From positions 62,001 to 126,000 of the forward strand of contig JADJXA010000010.1 in NCBI GenBank assembly GCA_016716065.1: a stretch of DNA of 64,000 bases, given 5' to 3'. Shown here one piece after another: positions 8,552-17,978 of the stretch. The notes under the pieces are model-generated. The model did no database searches. It worked only from the letters and a program-made list of their open reading frames with translations, and was not told where the DNA came from. Position 1 is the first letter of the stretch, and every line of letters starts with the position of its first letter. The position numbers and the translations under genes were made by a program. Origin of the DNA: Candidatus Leptovillus gracilis. GTDB lineage: Bacteria > Chloroflexota > Anaerolineae > Promineifilales > Promineifilaceae.

Positions 8552-9310
8552 TCAGGCAAAACTGGTCGCCAGCCGGGGCAAAACATCCACCACGTCGGCG
8601 TGAATAAGCACGTCGGCCATGTCGTCCAGGTGGGTTTCGCCCAGGTTCACGATGATCAATTTGGCGCCGGCGTATTTCGCCAGCATCGGCAGATCGCCGG
8701 CGGGCGCAACTTCCAGCGACGATCCGGCGACGATCATCACGTCGCAGTCGCGCGCGTGGCGTTTGGCGCGGTTCATAATGGTAACCGGCAAAATTTCGCC
8801 GAACAGAATGACGTTCGGTTTTAAGATACCACCACAGCCGGGGCAGCGAGGAATCTCGCCATCGGCCAGGTAGTCGGTCAGCACGACTTCGGCCAGATAG
8901 GTTTGCAGGCAGTGCATACAGGTGGCCTCACGCAAATGGCCGTGTACTTCGTAGATGGTTTTGGACCCGGCTTTGGTGTGCAGCACATCTATATTTTGGG
9001 TGATAACAGCTTGTAACGGGCCTGATGCTTCCATGTGGGCCAGGGCCAGGTGGGCCGGGTTGGGTTGGGCGACCATGATTTTTTGGAATAACGGCCGTAT
9101 CCAACTATAAAAAGCCTGTGGGTTTTGTTTAAAGGCGGTTATCGTCGCCACTTCCATGGGATCATATTGGTCCCATAAGCCAGATTCCGGGCTGCGAAAA
9201 TCGGGAATGCCAGAGCGGGTGCTGATGCCGGCGCCGGTCAGGGCCACGACGTGTCTTGCTTTGTTTAAGATGTGCATTGCCTGGTTGATTTGTGCTTCAA
9301 AGTGGTCCAC
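8552..9310 (-). CDS. cobB: NAD-dependent protein deacylase, Sir2 family
   Basis: 252 residues from GTG 9310, which has AGGGAGAGG just upstream; a TTG at 9346 is in frame but less likely. Sirtuin motifs run in order: GAGIS with IPDFR (NAD binding), TQNID, the catalytic His in EVHGH, two zinc-binding pairs CMHC and CPGC, the FGE loop, and GSSLEV. It removes acyl groups from lysines with NAD as cosubstrate in the cytoplasm. It stands alone between a histidine kinase and a CpaE-like gene, on the same strand as both. Confident of the family; substrate unknown. Confidence 0.95.
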   Translation of the reverse strand: MDHFEAQINQAMHILNKARHVVALTGAGISTRSGIPDFRSPESGLWDQYDPMEVATITAFKQNPQAFYSWIRPLFQKIMVAQPNPAHLALAHMEASGPLQAVITQNIDVLHTKAGSKTIYEVHGHLREATCMHCLQTYLAEVVLTDYLADGEIPRCPGCGGILKPNVILFGEILPVTIMNRAKRHARDCDVMIVAGSSLEVAPAGDLPMLAKYAGAKLIIVNLGETHLDDMADVLIHADVVDVLPRLATSFA

Positions 9311-9362
9311 GGGCCTCTCCCTCTTGCTGGTTGTTGGCAGACACAATGTCGTTACGGTTGGC

Positions 9363-10560
9363 TCAGGCGTTGACGATCTGGTGGGCTAGTTGGTGCAAAT
9401 TAAGACCCGCTTGCGTTTGGGCGCTCAGGTATACCAGTGGTTGGGCTTTGTTGACAGCGCGGGTCATTTCTGCGACTGGGATGGAAAGGATAGCCAGGAG
9501 GGGGTGGCCCAGAAAGCCTTCAACGGCCGTGCGTGGCAGCTGCGCCGCTTCCTGGCCAAAGTCCAACATCACGGCGCTAATTTCCAGGTAGGGATACATC
9601 TCTTTGAGCGTGTTGAGAATCTGGCGGGCAGACGAGAGGGCGACACGCTCCGGGCGCAGGCAGACGATAATTTGGTCTGCCTGTTCCAACACCGGCCGGC
9701 TTCTTTCATTCAATTCCTGGCCCAGGTCAGCCACCACGAGCGGACTGATGCGCCTGAGGGTGGCGAGTAAGGCGCTTGTTTGGGGTGGGGTCAGTTGTGG
9801 GAAGCGGCGATTTTGATTCACCTGGCTCAATAACAGGCGCAAATTGGGGCTGTAGGTCACCAGAAACGATGGTAACTGTTCGGCAATTTCAACCTCCGGC
9901 AGCGTCGCCAGCATGTTCAGGCCGCTGGCATTCTTCTGGTTGAGGTAAAGCCCAACGTGGCCCTGCACCATGTCCAGGTCTACGAGTGTGGTGAGGTGGC
10001 CGGCGCCGGCGTAAACGGCCGCCAGATTAATAGCCACCGTGGTGGCCCCGGCGCCACCGCGCGCGCCGAGGACAGCAACGATCTGATGGCTGGCCGCCTG
10101 GCCCGCCGACCCAGCCAACAGGCTCGGGGCGTCTGGCGAAGTATGGAGTTGGGTTTTGTCCTGGGGGCCAGTTTCGGGTAAGGGGCCATAGGCCGTTTCC
10201 AGCAAGGTTCGTACCCGGTCTACCAATTCGGCCGGTTCGGTGGGTTTGTTCAGGTAATCGTCGGCCCCGGCATCGAAGACGGAGAGTTTTTTGCTGGGGG
10301 TCGTCTACGGCCGTAAACATCATGATGGGCACTTTGGCCATTTCTGGCCGTTGGCGCAGGCGTTGGCACGTTTCCCGGCCGTCCATCACCGGCATCATAA
10401 AATCCAACGTCACCAGATCGGGCTTTTCCTGTTCGGCCAGTTTTAGCGCTTCCACGCCGTTCGACGCCGTGACAACCTGATACCCCTGCTGTGTCAGGAC
10501 ACGTTCAATAATACTTCGCGTTTCCGGGTGGTCATCCACGATGAGCAGTTTAAAAGTCAT
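9363..10560 (-). pseudogene. cpaE: CpaE/TadZ-like receiver + MinD-type ATPase, split by a single-base frameshift
   Basis: Two overlapping frames make one typical protein. The first, from ATG 10560, is a CheY-like receiver (LLIVDDHPE, phospho-Asp in TLDFMMPVMDG). It loses register at a six-base homopolymer at 10287-10292. The other frame then continues with the expected FDAGADDYLNKPTEPAEL ending. After that comes a ParA/MinD ATPase domain with deviant Walker A GARGGAGATT and VDLDMVQGH. Removing one base restores about 398 residues. CpaE/TadZ proteins position Flp/Tad pilus machinery; no tad genes are nearby. The TTG at 10226 is internal, not a genuine start. It may be sequencing error or a recent mutation. 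Confidence 0.75.
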
Positions 10561-10637
10561 GGGTCGTTCGTGTTTGCTGCAGATTACGGCCGTCTGTTAA
10601 GCGTCGCCCACAAAACCTGTCTTGTCTCAGGCGAACC

Positions 10638-11402
10638 TTAAACCGGCGGCCAGGGATAATGGCGTCCAGGGCCGGGGTAACTAAATTTACCTTCGGCGAT
10701 CAGGTGCTGCAAACGTTTTTGCAGTGCTGCAATTTCGGCCGGGCTAAGCAGGCTGCCCAATTCGGTCCGCAGCCCGCCGTCATTCACTGCCAGACGTTCC
10801 TGCAAAACCATCAACGCCTGCCGCAGGTCGTCGGGAATAGGTTCACCGGCAAATTCCCAGATAACGGTGCGCAGTTTGGGATCGCTATGGAAGCAAATAC
10901 CATGATCAATGGTCCACAGTCGGTTACGGCCGTCTGCGGGTTCCGTTTCTTGCAATAAAACGTGGCCGCTTTTGCGGTCGGCGTTGTTGATGAGGATGTC
11001 AAAGAGCACAATTTGCTGCAACTGTGTTCGATGGGTGAGGTCGCCTTCAAACGTCAGATAATGGTTTTCCGGGTTGTGGTGGATAAACGCCTGCACAGAC
11101 CCCAGGCCATGTGGCCCATCGCGGACTACCGTCGGCGGGACCAGGTCCCAGCCCAGGGCAGCACTGGTTAAAAAGGCGGCCCGTTCGCGCAGACAAAGCG
11201 TGCCTGTCGCAAAATCCCATAACGGCCGTTCCCCACGGCGCGGTTTATACACCGCCTCAAACTGCCGGGTTTGCCCGGCGCCGTCTTCACCACAGACCTG
11301 CACTAAAAAGGTATAGTTAGAACTCCAGGGCAAAAGCCCTTCAATTTCTAATGCGCCGGCGGCGAGCAGGCGCAAAACCTCGGCCGGGACCATCTCTTCC
11401 AT
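10638..11402 (-). CDS. SCO1664-family protein (distant PI3/PI4-kinase-like)
   Basis: 254 residues matching the SCO1664 family (TIGR03843): the start EVLRLLAAGALEIEGLLPWSSN, the YKPRRGERPLWDF segment, the GSVQAFIH segment, then DILINNADRKSGHVLL and IDHGICFH. These two resemble the catalytic NxxD and DHG-type metal-binding loops of lipid-kinase-like and HipA-like phosphotransferases. Kinase activity is therefore plausible but unproven. It is the last gene of a three-gene unit; only 2 bases separate it from the DUF3090 gene. Confidence 0.9.
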   Translation of the reverse strand: MEEMVPAEVLRLLAAGALEIEGLLPWSSNYTFLVQVCGEDGAGQTRQFEAVYKPRRGERPLWDFATGTLCLRERAAFLTSAALGWDLVPPTVVRDGPHGLGSVQAFIHHNPENHYLTFEGDLTHRTQLQQIVLFDILINNADRKSGHVLLQETEPADGRNRLWTIDHGICFHSDPKLRTVIWEFAGEPIPDDLRQALMVLQERLAVNDGGLRTELGSLLSPAEIAALQKRLQHLIAEGKFSYPGPGRHYPWPPV

Positions 11403-11404
11403 GA

Positions 11405-11920
11405 CTAATGGATATGCCCGTTCCGATTAGGGCAAAAATGCCCATCGGCGTCAATGGGCCGGCCACAGTTGCCACAAATCGGTCGGCCGGCGCGCACCAC
11501 TTCTACCGTATGCCGAATAAGCGATTGAACCTGGTTGCGCGAAGCCCAGAAGCTAACGACGTTTGGCTCTTCTTCTTCCTCGACCAACTCGTAGGCCACC
11601 AGAACGATCTGGTCGCTGTCTTCATTGTAGCCCAACCCCATGTGGCCCACGCGGAACAACGCTTCCACCGGCTGCCGCAGCCGTAAATCCGTCCAGATCG
11701 GCTCTTGGGATTCCCGGGTTTCCAGGGGATGTTTTTGGTTCAATTCGGCCAACAAAGATTCAAAGCTGCCAGACAGCATGGCTGCCTGTTCTTTTTCAAT
11801 AACCAGAGTCACAACTTGCGTGCCCTGCCCACCTTGTAAATAAAACGTGCGTTGGCCGGGTTCGCCCAGAGCGCCAATGGTCAGGTGGTGGACCGGGTTG
11901 AGTTCGATATGGTGGGCCAT
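11405..11920 (-). CDS. DUF3090 family protein
   Basis: 171 residues matching DUF3090/TIGR03847. The N-terminal half has the pattern IGALGEPGQRTFYLQ followed by QVVTLVIEKEQ. An acidic stretch EEEEEP lies near residue 115. The C-terminus holds a small zinc-ribbon-like tail, CGNCGRPID and CPNRNGH. The biochemical role is unknown. The family nearly always accompanies the MSMEG_4193-type phosphomutase and the SCO1664 protein, which flank it here with 2-base gaps, so the three are probably translationally coupled. Confidence 0.9.
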   Translation of the reverse strand: MAHHIELNPVHHLTIGALGEPGQRTFYLQGGQGTQVVTLVIEKEQAAMLSGSFESLLAELNQKHPLETRESQEPIWTDLRLRQPVEALFRVGHMGLGYNEDSDQIVLVAYELVEEEEEPNVVSFWASRNQVQSLIRHTVEVVRAGRPICGNCGRPIDADGHFCPNRNGHIH

Positions 11921-11922
11921 GC

Positions 11923-12630
11923 TTACGCCTCTTTCACTTCGTGGTAGTCGGAATTGTTGTCTGTTTGAATGGGTGGATATTGACTGGCGGTAACGGCCGT
12001 TGCCTTTTCTGCTTCCGCCTTAGGCGGCTGCAACGGCCCATCATCATTCAGGCGTACCACCCGCATACCGCCATTGGGCATTAACGCCAGGATGCTAACC
12101 GAAGCGGGCGCGATGACAATGCGCTGAAATAAATCTACGTGGACGCCCAAATAGTAGGCCAATACAAGTTTGATGACGTCGGCGTGAGAGACGACGATGA
12201 TGGTTTCCTTTTCGTGCCGGGCGCTCAATGCCTCTAGCGCCTGGATAGCGCGAAACTGTACTTCGCGTAGGGCTTCGCCTTCGGGGAAACGGAAGCGGCT
12301 GGGGTAATGCTGCACCGCGTGCCAGGTGGGGTCTTTGAACAGCTTTTTAATTTTTTGCCCTTCCCACCGCCCATAGCGCACTTCACCCACTTCGGGACAT
12401 TCGATAACAGGCAGGTTGTGGGGCTGGGCGATGGACACGGCCGTTTCCATGCAGCGAGTGACCGGACTGCTGTAGATGGCCTTCACCGGCAAAACAGACA
12501 ATCGTTCGGCGGCATGTTGGGCCTGGAGACGGCCGTTTTCATTCAGGTGTACGCCAGGAATCCAACCGGCCAACCGCTGCTTTTTGACCCAATCGTTTTC
12601 ACCATGACGGACGAGAATAATGGTTGCCAT
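11923..12630 (-). CDS. Histidine-phosphatase-superfamily protein, MSMEG_4193 family
   Basis: 235 residues. The N-terminal LVRHGEND is the catalytic RHG motif of the phosphoglycerate-mutase/histidine-phosphatase superfamily. YSSPVTRCMETA and the second catalytic His in VVSHADVI follow in the usual order. The closest family is TIGR03848 (probable phosphomutase). The C-terminal 40 residues are extra and low in complexity. First gene of the cassette with DUF3090 and SCO1664, and 64 bases downstream of mrdA, so it may be read from the rod-shape operon. Substrate unknown. Confidence 0.9.
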   Translation of the reverse strand: MATIILVRHGENDWVKKQRLAGWIPGVHLNENGRLQAQHAAERLSVLPVKAIYSSPVTRCMETAVSIAQPHNLPVIECPEVGEVRYGRWEGQKIKKLFKDPTWHAVQHYPSRFRFPEGEALREVQFRAIQALEALSARHEKETIIVVSHADVIKLVLAYYLGVHVDLFQRIVIAPASVSILALMPNGGMRVVRLNDDGPLQPPKAEAEKATAVTASQYPPIQTDNNSDYHEVKEA

Positions 12631-12694
12631 GTCTCAATGATAGCACATTTAAACAGGCAACGGTACGCCTGCCGTCAGCCGGATGTGCGCCGCT

Positions 12695-15157
12695 TTACGG
12701 CTGTTGAATGGTCTGCGGCAAGATCACCTCATCTTCCGGTTCAGGCGCAAATGACAACGGCTCCACAATTGGCACAAACCAGCGCGCCTGCCCTTCGATA
12801 AACGTATTGCAGACCCGGTTCTCCTGGCGCAAAGCTTCCTGCCACTCCGCCGCCGTCAGGTTATCGGCATATTGGCCCATGTCAAAATAAGAAGCCATCA
12901 CGTGGCAGGCAACCGGCGCCGCCCACTGTGACCCCTCGCCGCCGTTGAAGATAAAAGCCATCACCGCAATTTCGGGATTCTCCAGCGGGGCATAGCCCAC
13001 AAAAAAAGCGTGGGTGGGCTGAATGGCGCGTTCTTCAAAGCGGCACCAGCCCCGTTTAATGGCGATATTGTCGCAATACTCAGACGTACCGGTTTTACCG
13101 GCCGTCACCAACCCTACATCCGCCAGCCAGGTCACATAAGTCGTCCCTGTACCGGCCGGCCGCCCTTCTGCATCCACCGAATTAACCCGACGCATCCCTT
13201 CCGCGATAATTTCCAGATGCTCACGATCCACGTCCAATGAATCAATTACTTCCGGTTGGTAAACAAAGTTGCCGTCAGCATCGAACTGGATATTGATGGA
13301 TGGGTCATTCAGGGGATTGCCGGCCGCGTCTAGCAGCACCGTTTCGCCATTTGCCCCCGGGTGGGCGCGGGCGACAATGCTGCCATCGTCGTCTACCACC
13401 ACCACGTTGCCATCTTCATCGGTCATATGGTTGATAATCGTCGGCCGGTATAAAAAGCCACCATTGGCGATAACAGCGGCCATTTGCACCACCTGTAATG
13501 GGGTGGCGGTGGCAAAACCTTGCCCAATGCCCAGGTTGTAATCATCGCCGGTGGACCAGGGTTCACCATAGATTTGCGCCTTCCAGTCCCGTGAGGGGGG
13601 CAGGTTGCCGGCCGCTTCTAATGGTAGTTCGATCCCCTGAACCCGACCGTAGCCGAACTGACGGCCGTATCTGGCAATGCGGTCTACCCCCAACCCTTCA
13701 ACATACTCTCCATCCTGGTCGAACCCACCGGTCACTTTGTAGAAATAAACGTCGCATGAATTGGCCAGCGCCAGCACCGCGTTCATCAGACCATGACCTT
13801 CCCGGTTCCAACAGACAAAAATCTGTGCCCGGCCGGGGTCGTTGGGCGCAAAACGGTTGGCAATTTCGATCTGTCCCGGATCGAACAAAAAGCGCGACGC
13901 GGAAATGGTTCCTTCTTGCAAAGCGGCGGCTGTCGGAACCATCTTAAAGGTGGAACCCGGCGGGTATGTGCCGCTAATGGCATGGTTCACCAGGGGCGTG
14001 TAATCGTTGCGCGCCAGGCTGAGGTAGTACTCCACCGGCACTTCGCTGGCAAAGCGGTTGTTATCAAACGTGGGAAAATTGACCATCGCCAGAACTTCGC
14101 CGGTTTGGGGATTAATCGCCACGACAACCCCTTGTTCAACTTCCGGGAACGAACGCTGGCCGGTTATGTTGTCAATACGTACAGTGTGTGAATCTTCCAC
14201 CATGTATTGCCGTAAGATTTCGGCCGCTTCGCGTTGCAGTTCCATGTCCAGCGTCAGGTGCAAATTTAAGCCAGCCTGCGGTTCGATGGCGCTGCCGATT
14301 TGGCGCACTTCGCGCCCGGTCCAATCCTGTTCGATTTGTCGCCGCCCCTTGCTGCCGGCCAGCTCAATCTCCATGGAAGATTCCAACCCAGACCAGCCTA
14401 CGCGGTCATTGCGTTGGTAGCCTAAAATGTCAATCCAGCCCTGATTGGGGATGGGTCCCATAAAGCCCATGATGTGCGAGGTCAGTTCGCCGGAGGGGTA
14501 ATAACGCAGCGGCTCCTGAATAACGCGCACGCCGGGTAGGAAGATGCTTTCTTGCTCGATGGTATAGGCCAACGTCACCGGCACGTTGGCGGCAATGGTG
14601 GCCGGCAGGTATTGGGCGAAGCTGTTTTCGCGCCAGATGGCTTCAATGCTGCTGGGCAGTTGTTCGACGATACCCGCCCTGTCCAATGTTTCTTGCACAT
14701 CGGCGCCGTAGATGTCTGCCAGCCGGCTGTAGGTGTTGACCAGTTCAGGGCTGGCTGCTTCGATGAGGATTTGCTGTTGTAGGGTATTGGTAACAGGTAC
14801 GCCGGTCAGCAGGGAGAGGCGTTCAAACACGGCGCGGCGTTCGGCCGGATCGGAGGGCAGGAAGGCTGGGGTGATGGTGACGTTGTAGCTGGGCAAGTTG
14901 ACGGCCAGTGGTTCGCCGTGTCTGTCGAACATGACACCGCGCGGGGCGGTGGTTCGGAGGGTGGCAATCTGGTTGTCTGTGGCTAAGGCTTGCAGATCGG
15001 GGCCGCGATTTTGTTGCAGCCAATAGACGCGGTACAGCAGCAGGCTGAGGATGATGATGATCAGAGCGCGGAGGAAGTAGAGACGGCCGCGCAGCCCAAC
15101 GTCTACATTTTCTTGTTCTTCTAACTCTTCAATGCGTTCCCAACCCATGTGTGACAT
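12695..15157 (-). CDS. mrdA: Penicillin-binding protein 2, peptidoglycan transpeptidase
   Basis: 820 residues, long for PBP2 (usually 600-700). A short cytoplasmic tail and one membrane anchor at about 28-46 are followed by the dimerisation domain (RGVMFDRHGEPLA). The transpeptidase domain has SxxK in GSTFK (about residue 400), SxN in NSCDVYF and KTGTSE (about 690). Acidic insertions with DEDGNVVVVDDDG and QFDADGNFV lie between SxN and KTG and account for the extra length. It crosslinks peptidoglycan during elongation with MreBCD, whose genes sit immediately upstream. No RodA is in the window. Confidence 0.93.
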   Translation of the reverse strand: MSHMGWERIEELEEQENVDVGLRGRLYFLRALIIIILSLLLYRVYWLQQNRGPDLQALATDNQIATLRTTAPRGVMFDRHGEPLAVNLPSYNVTITPAFLPSDPAERRAVFERLSLLTGVPVTNTLQQQILIEAASPELVNTYSRLADIYGADVQETLDRAGIVEQLPSSIEAIWRENSFAQYLPATIAANVPVTLAYTIEQESIFLPGVRVIQEPLRYYPSGELTSHIMGFMGPIPNQGWIDILGYQRNDRVGWSGLESSMEIELAGSKGRRQIEQDWTGREVRQIGSAIEPQAGLNLHLTLDMELQREAAEILRQYMVEDSHTVRIDNITGQRSFPEVEQGVVVAINPQTGEVLAMVNFPTFDNNRFASEVPVEYYLSLARNDYTPLVNHAISGTYPPGSTFKMVPTAAALQEGTISASRFLFDPGQIEIANRFAPNDPGRAQIFVCWNREGHGLMNAVLALANSCDVYFYKVTGGFDQDGEYVEGLGVDRIARYGRQFGYGRVQGIELPLEAAGNLPPSRDWKAQIYGEPWSTGDDYNLGIGQGFATATPLQVVQMAAVIANGGFLYRPTIINHMTDEDGNVVVVDDDGSIVARAHPGANGETVLLDAAGNPLNDPSINIQFDADGNFVYQPEVIDSLDVDREHLEIIAEGMRRVNSVDAEGRPAGTGTTYVTWLADVGLVTAGKTGTSEYCDNIAIKRGWCRFEERAIQPTHAFFVGYAPLENPEIAVMAFIFNGGEGSQWAAPVACHVMASYFDMGQYADNLTAAEWQEALRQENRVCNTFIEGQARWFVPIVEPLSFAPEPEDEVILPQTIQQP

Positions 15158-15170
15158 AGGTGTTACCTCG

Positions 15171-15671
15171 CTATAGTTCTACCCGGCGGGGATGTACCCG
15201 GCGGTCTATGGCGTAGACCAGCCAGTATATGGGCAGCATGAACCCGGCGTTTAGCAGGATGATGGGAGCCAGGTTAACGGCCGTTTCCGCCGACGGCGCA
15301 AAACCAAAAAGCTGCAAAAGCAGCAGGTAGACAATCAAATAGACAATGCTGCTGATAGCCGCCATCATGGGCGGCACAAAAAAATGGCTCTGTGGCAAGA
15401 CGCGCAAAAGACCGGCCACGGCCAGGACGGCGACCATGTAGGCCAGGGCGGTGGACCCTGACGGCCCAATGGAGAACAAATCCAGGCTCATCCCGGCGAT
15501 GAAGGCCCAGGCCACGCCCTCCTCCACGCCATGCAGCAGAAACCAGCTCAGGGCAACCAACAGGGAGATTTGCGGCGTCAGACCGAAGATAGGAAAACGC
15601 GTAAGCACGGCCGTTTGCACTATCGCCAACAGCAGCATCACCGGAATCGCCACATAGATGGTTGCGCGCAT
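15171..15671 (-). CDS. mreD: Rod shape-determining protein MreD
   Basis: 166 residues, five or six hydrophobic helices, the size and profile of MreD. The segment GMSLDLFSIGPSGSTAL matches the conserved GxxxDLxSxxPxG motif. It is an integral membrane partner of MreC. It lies 13 bases before mrdA and 6 bases after mreC, in the classic order. Confidence 0.92.
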   Translation of the reverse strand: MRATIYVAIPVMLLLAIVQTAVLTRFPIFGLTPQISLLVALSWFLLHGVEEGVAWAFIAGMSLDLFSIGPSGSTALAYMVAVLAVAGLLRVLPQSHFFVPPMMAAISSIVYLIVYLLLLQLFGFAPSAETAVNLAPIILLNAGFMLPIYWLVYAIDRRVHPRRVEL

Positions 15672-15677
15672 TGCTGC

Positions 15678-16538
15678 CTAATTCCCCCCTGGATTGGTAA
15701 AAATATCCACGTCCAAAGGCTGAAAATCAATGATCACAAACACCAGTTCCAATGAATCAAAATCGGTGGCCGGCTGCACCAGCGCCCGCTGCGACAATTC
15801 CGCCTCGCTGCGGTTTACTTCAATCACCCGGCCAATGACAATGCCCGACGGAAATTCACCCCCCAGCCCAGAAGTCAGGGCTACTTCGCCAATAGCCACC
15901 TGATACTTCAGATCAATCCAATCCATCAACAAAGAACCGCCTAACGCGCCGCCGCGCAGCACACCGGTGGCGCGAGAACTGCCCAGCCGGGCCGGCACAG
16001 CGCTGGCGTTGTCGGTGATCAGCGCCACCTGGGCCGAGCGGGCCGTGGCGCGATAAACTCGTCCCACCAGCCCACGCGCGCTTTCTACGGGCATGCCCAC
16101 GCGCACGCCGTCGTCGGTTCCTTTGTCTATGATGATGCTGCGAATGGCGGGGCTGGGGTCGCGGCCGATAACCGAGGCGATCTGGCGGGTATATTCGGGG
16201 GTTTGGCGAGCGCGGTTAAACAAGTCTAGCAGCAGTTGGTATTCACCCTGGATTTCGCGCAGTTCTTCGTTTTGGCGCTCCAATTCTTCTACTTGCGATT
16301 GCAGCAGAGCCAGTTCAGCGCGGGCGGTTTGCAGATCACGCGGACCAGCCAGCGCCCCGGCCAGGGTATCTGAGCCACCAGAAGAGAGGTTGAGTACGGC
16401 CGTAAACGGGTCACGCAGCACACGGAATGCAGCGTCCAGATTGCCGGTGGCGTCTAAAATAGACAGCAGCACGGCTATACCCACCAGAACTGCTATCGTT
16501 ATCCACCGAATCCGCTGCGGCGCATCATTAAGGTTCAT
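15678..16538 (-). CDS. mreC: Rod shape-determining protein MreC
   Basis: 286 residues. One transmembrane helix at about 13-29 is followed by a coiled coil (residues 70-105, rich in Leu/Glu). Then comes the beta-barrel MreC domain with ASVIGRDPSPAIRSIIIDKG and GMPVESARGLVGRV, both characteristic. It acts outside the membrane as a scaffold linking MreB, MreD and PBP2. Between it and mreB is a 76-base gap containing an inverted heptamer array. Confidence 0.94.
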   Translation of the reverse strand: MNLNDAPQRIRWITIAVLVGIAVLLSILDATGNLDAAFRVLRDPFTAVLNLSSGGSDTLAGALAGPRDLQTARAELALLQSQVEELERQNEELREIQGEYQLLLDLFNRARQTPEYTRQIASVIGRDPSPAIRSIIIDKGTDDGVRVGMPVESARGLVGRVYRATARSAQVALITDNASAVPARLGSSRATGVLRGGALGGSLLMDWIDLKYQVAIGEVALTSGLGGEFPSGIVIGRVIEVNRSEAELSQRALVQPATDFDSLELVFVIIDFQPLDVDIFTNPGGN

Positions 16539-16549
16539 CTTAAACTCTG

Positions 16550-16614
16550 AACAATGAACGATGAGCCACGAACGTCAGAATGCGTTCCCTGTTCATCGTT
16601 CTCAGTTCCTCGTT
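16550..16614. repeat. Inverted heptamer array between mreB and mreC
   Basis: 7-bp-period units of the type TGAACGA on the left face TCGTTCT-type units on the right. The arms can pair (GAACGATGA with TCATCGTTC) into a stem-loop inside the operon message. Confidence 0.6.
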
Positions 16615-17676
16615 TTAGTGGTGGGTGCTGCCGCGATGGGTTCCAACCAGAACACGCGAATAGTTGTTCAGGTCTTCCAGCACGCGCCCAGCGCCGCGCG
16701 CCACGCACGTCATCGAATCTTCGGCCACCCACACCCGCATCTTCACCACGTCTTCCACCCGTTCGGCCAGCCCGCGAATTTGCGCGCCGCCGCCGGCCAG
16801 GCACACGCCCACTTCCATCAGGTCGGCCACCAGTTCCGGCGGCGTATCGTCCAGGGCGTCGCGCACGGTATCGACGATGATGTTGATGGACGGCCCCATC
16901 GCTTCGCGCAGTTCGATACTGCTGATTTCCACCGCTTGCGGCAGGCCGTTGATGAGGTTGCGTCCGCGCACCGTCATGGTGCGCTCTTCGGGCAGTGAAA
17001 AGGCGGAGCCAATGCCGATTTTGACGCGCTCGGCCATACGTTCGCCGACCAGTAAATTATATTTGCTGCGCACGTATTGGATGATGTCTTCATCCATTTC
17101 GTCGCCGGCCACGCGGATGGAGCGGCTGACGACGATGCCGCCCATGGCAAATATCGCTACTTCGGTCGTGCCACCGCCGATGTCTACAATCATGCTGCCG
17201 CGTGATTCGATGATCGGCAGCCCGGCGCCAATGGCCGCTGCCATCGGCTCTTCGATCAGAAAAGCCTCACGCGCTCCGGCGGAGATGGTGGCGTCGTAGA
17301 CGGCCCGTTTTTCCACTTCGGTCACGCCGCTGGGGATGCCCACCACGACGCGCGGCCGGGGAAAGGGCACAATCATCTGTTCGTGGGCTTTGTCTATGAA
17401 GTATTTGAGCATGGCTTCGGTGATCTCGAACTCAGAGATCACGCCGTCGCGTAACGGCCGTATCGCCACAATATCACCCGGCGTCCGCCCCACCATTTCG
17501 CGCGCTTCGGCCCCAATGGCTAACGGCCGTCTGGTCCGCTTATTAATGGCGACCCAGGAAGGCTCGTTAATCACAATCCCCTTGTCACGAATGTAAACCA
17601 GGGTATTGGCCGTGCCCAGATCAATGCCAATGTCTAATGAAAACAGGCCTAGCAGCCAATCGAGTGGTCTAAACAA
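16615..17676 (-). CDS. mreB: Actin-like cell shape protein MreB
   Basis: 353 residues from a TTG at 17676, preceded by AAGG at suitable spacing; no upstream ATG fits. Actin-fold motifs are present: DIGIDLGTANTLVY (phosphate 1), VVGIPSGVTEVEKRAV, IVDIGGGTTEVA (phosphate 2) and GGGAQIRGL (adenosine). It forms membrane-associated filaments that guide elongation-type wall synthesis, so the cell is expected to be a rod or filament. First gene of mreB-mreC-mreD-mrdA, with an extended -10 promoter upstream. Confidence 0.95.
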   Translation of the reverse strand: MFRPLDWLLGLFSLDIGIDLGTANTLVYIRDKGIVINEPSWVAINKRTRRPLAIGAEAREMVGRTPGDIVAIRPLRDGVISEFEITEAMLKYFIDKAHEQMIVPFPRPRVVVGIPSGVTEVEKRAVYDATISAGAREAFLIEEPMAAAIGAGLPIIESRGSMIVDIGGGTTEVAIFAMGGIVVSRSIRVAGDEMDEDIIQYVRSKYNLLVGERMAERVKIGIGSAFSLPEERTMTVRGRNLINGLPQAVEISSIELREAMGPSINIIVDTVRDALDDTPPELVADLMEVGVCLAGGGAQIRGLAERVEDVVKMRVWVAEDSMTCVARGAGRVLEDLNNYSRVLVGTHRGSTHH

Positions 17677-17736
17677 CGTTTGTTACCTTATTTCCCAAAA
17701 ATATGGTTGTCTCTTCCCGAAATCAACCAAGCGACG

Positions 17737-17745
17737 ATTATACCA
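17737..17745 (-). promoter_or_regulatory. Extended -10 promoter for the mreBCD-mrdA operon
   Basis: On the minus strand TGGTATAAT combines a TGn extension with a consensus -10. The predicted start is about 55 bases before the mreB start codon. The -35 region is poor, as is normal for extended -10 promoters. Confidence 0.5.
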
Positions 17746-17879
17746 TACGCCTTTTGCCCTGCACGCATTCTCTAACTTGCCCTCATAAACGCCCACAAAT
17801 GCCACCAACCGGAAATCTTATCCAGCAAAGGGTGACGCGCGACATCTAACGAGTGACGTAGGAATTGTATGATTATTTC

Positions 17880-17908
17880 TTGGTTAACCGCCCATAAGTT
17901 TGTATGAT
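17880..17908 (+). promoter_or_regulatory. Candidate promoter for the 17979 gene
   Basis: TTGGTT, 17 bases, TATGAT. The rest of the 17677-17978 gap shows only a repeated TTGTATGATT (near 17865 and 17899). Confidence 0.4.
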
Positions 17909-17978
17909 TTAAGCTAACGTATCATTCGTGGGTCAATTTAGACCTGACAAATTGCGACAGACCCAAAGGATAGAACAG

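Noticed and set aside
9363..10226. Treating the ATPase half (from TTG 10226) as an independent gene
   Set aside because: The TTG is internal to a receiver-domain ending that continues the upstream frame, so one frameshifted gene explains both halves better.
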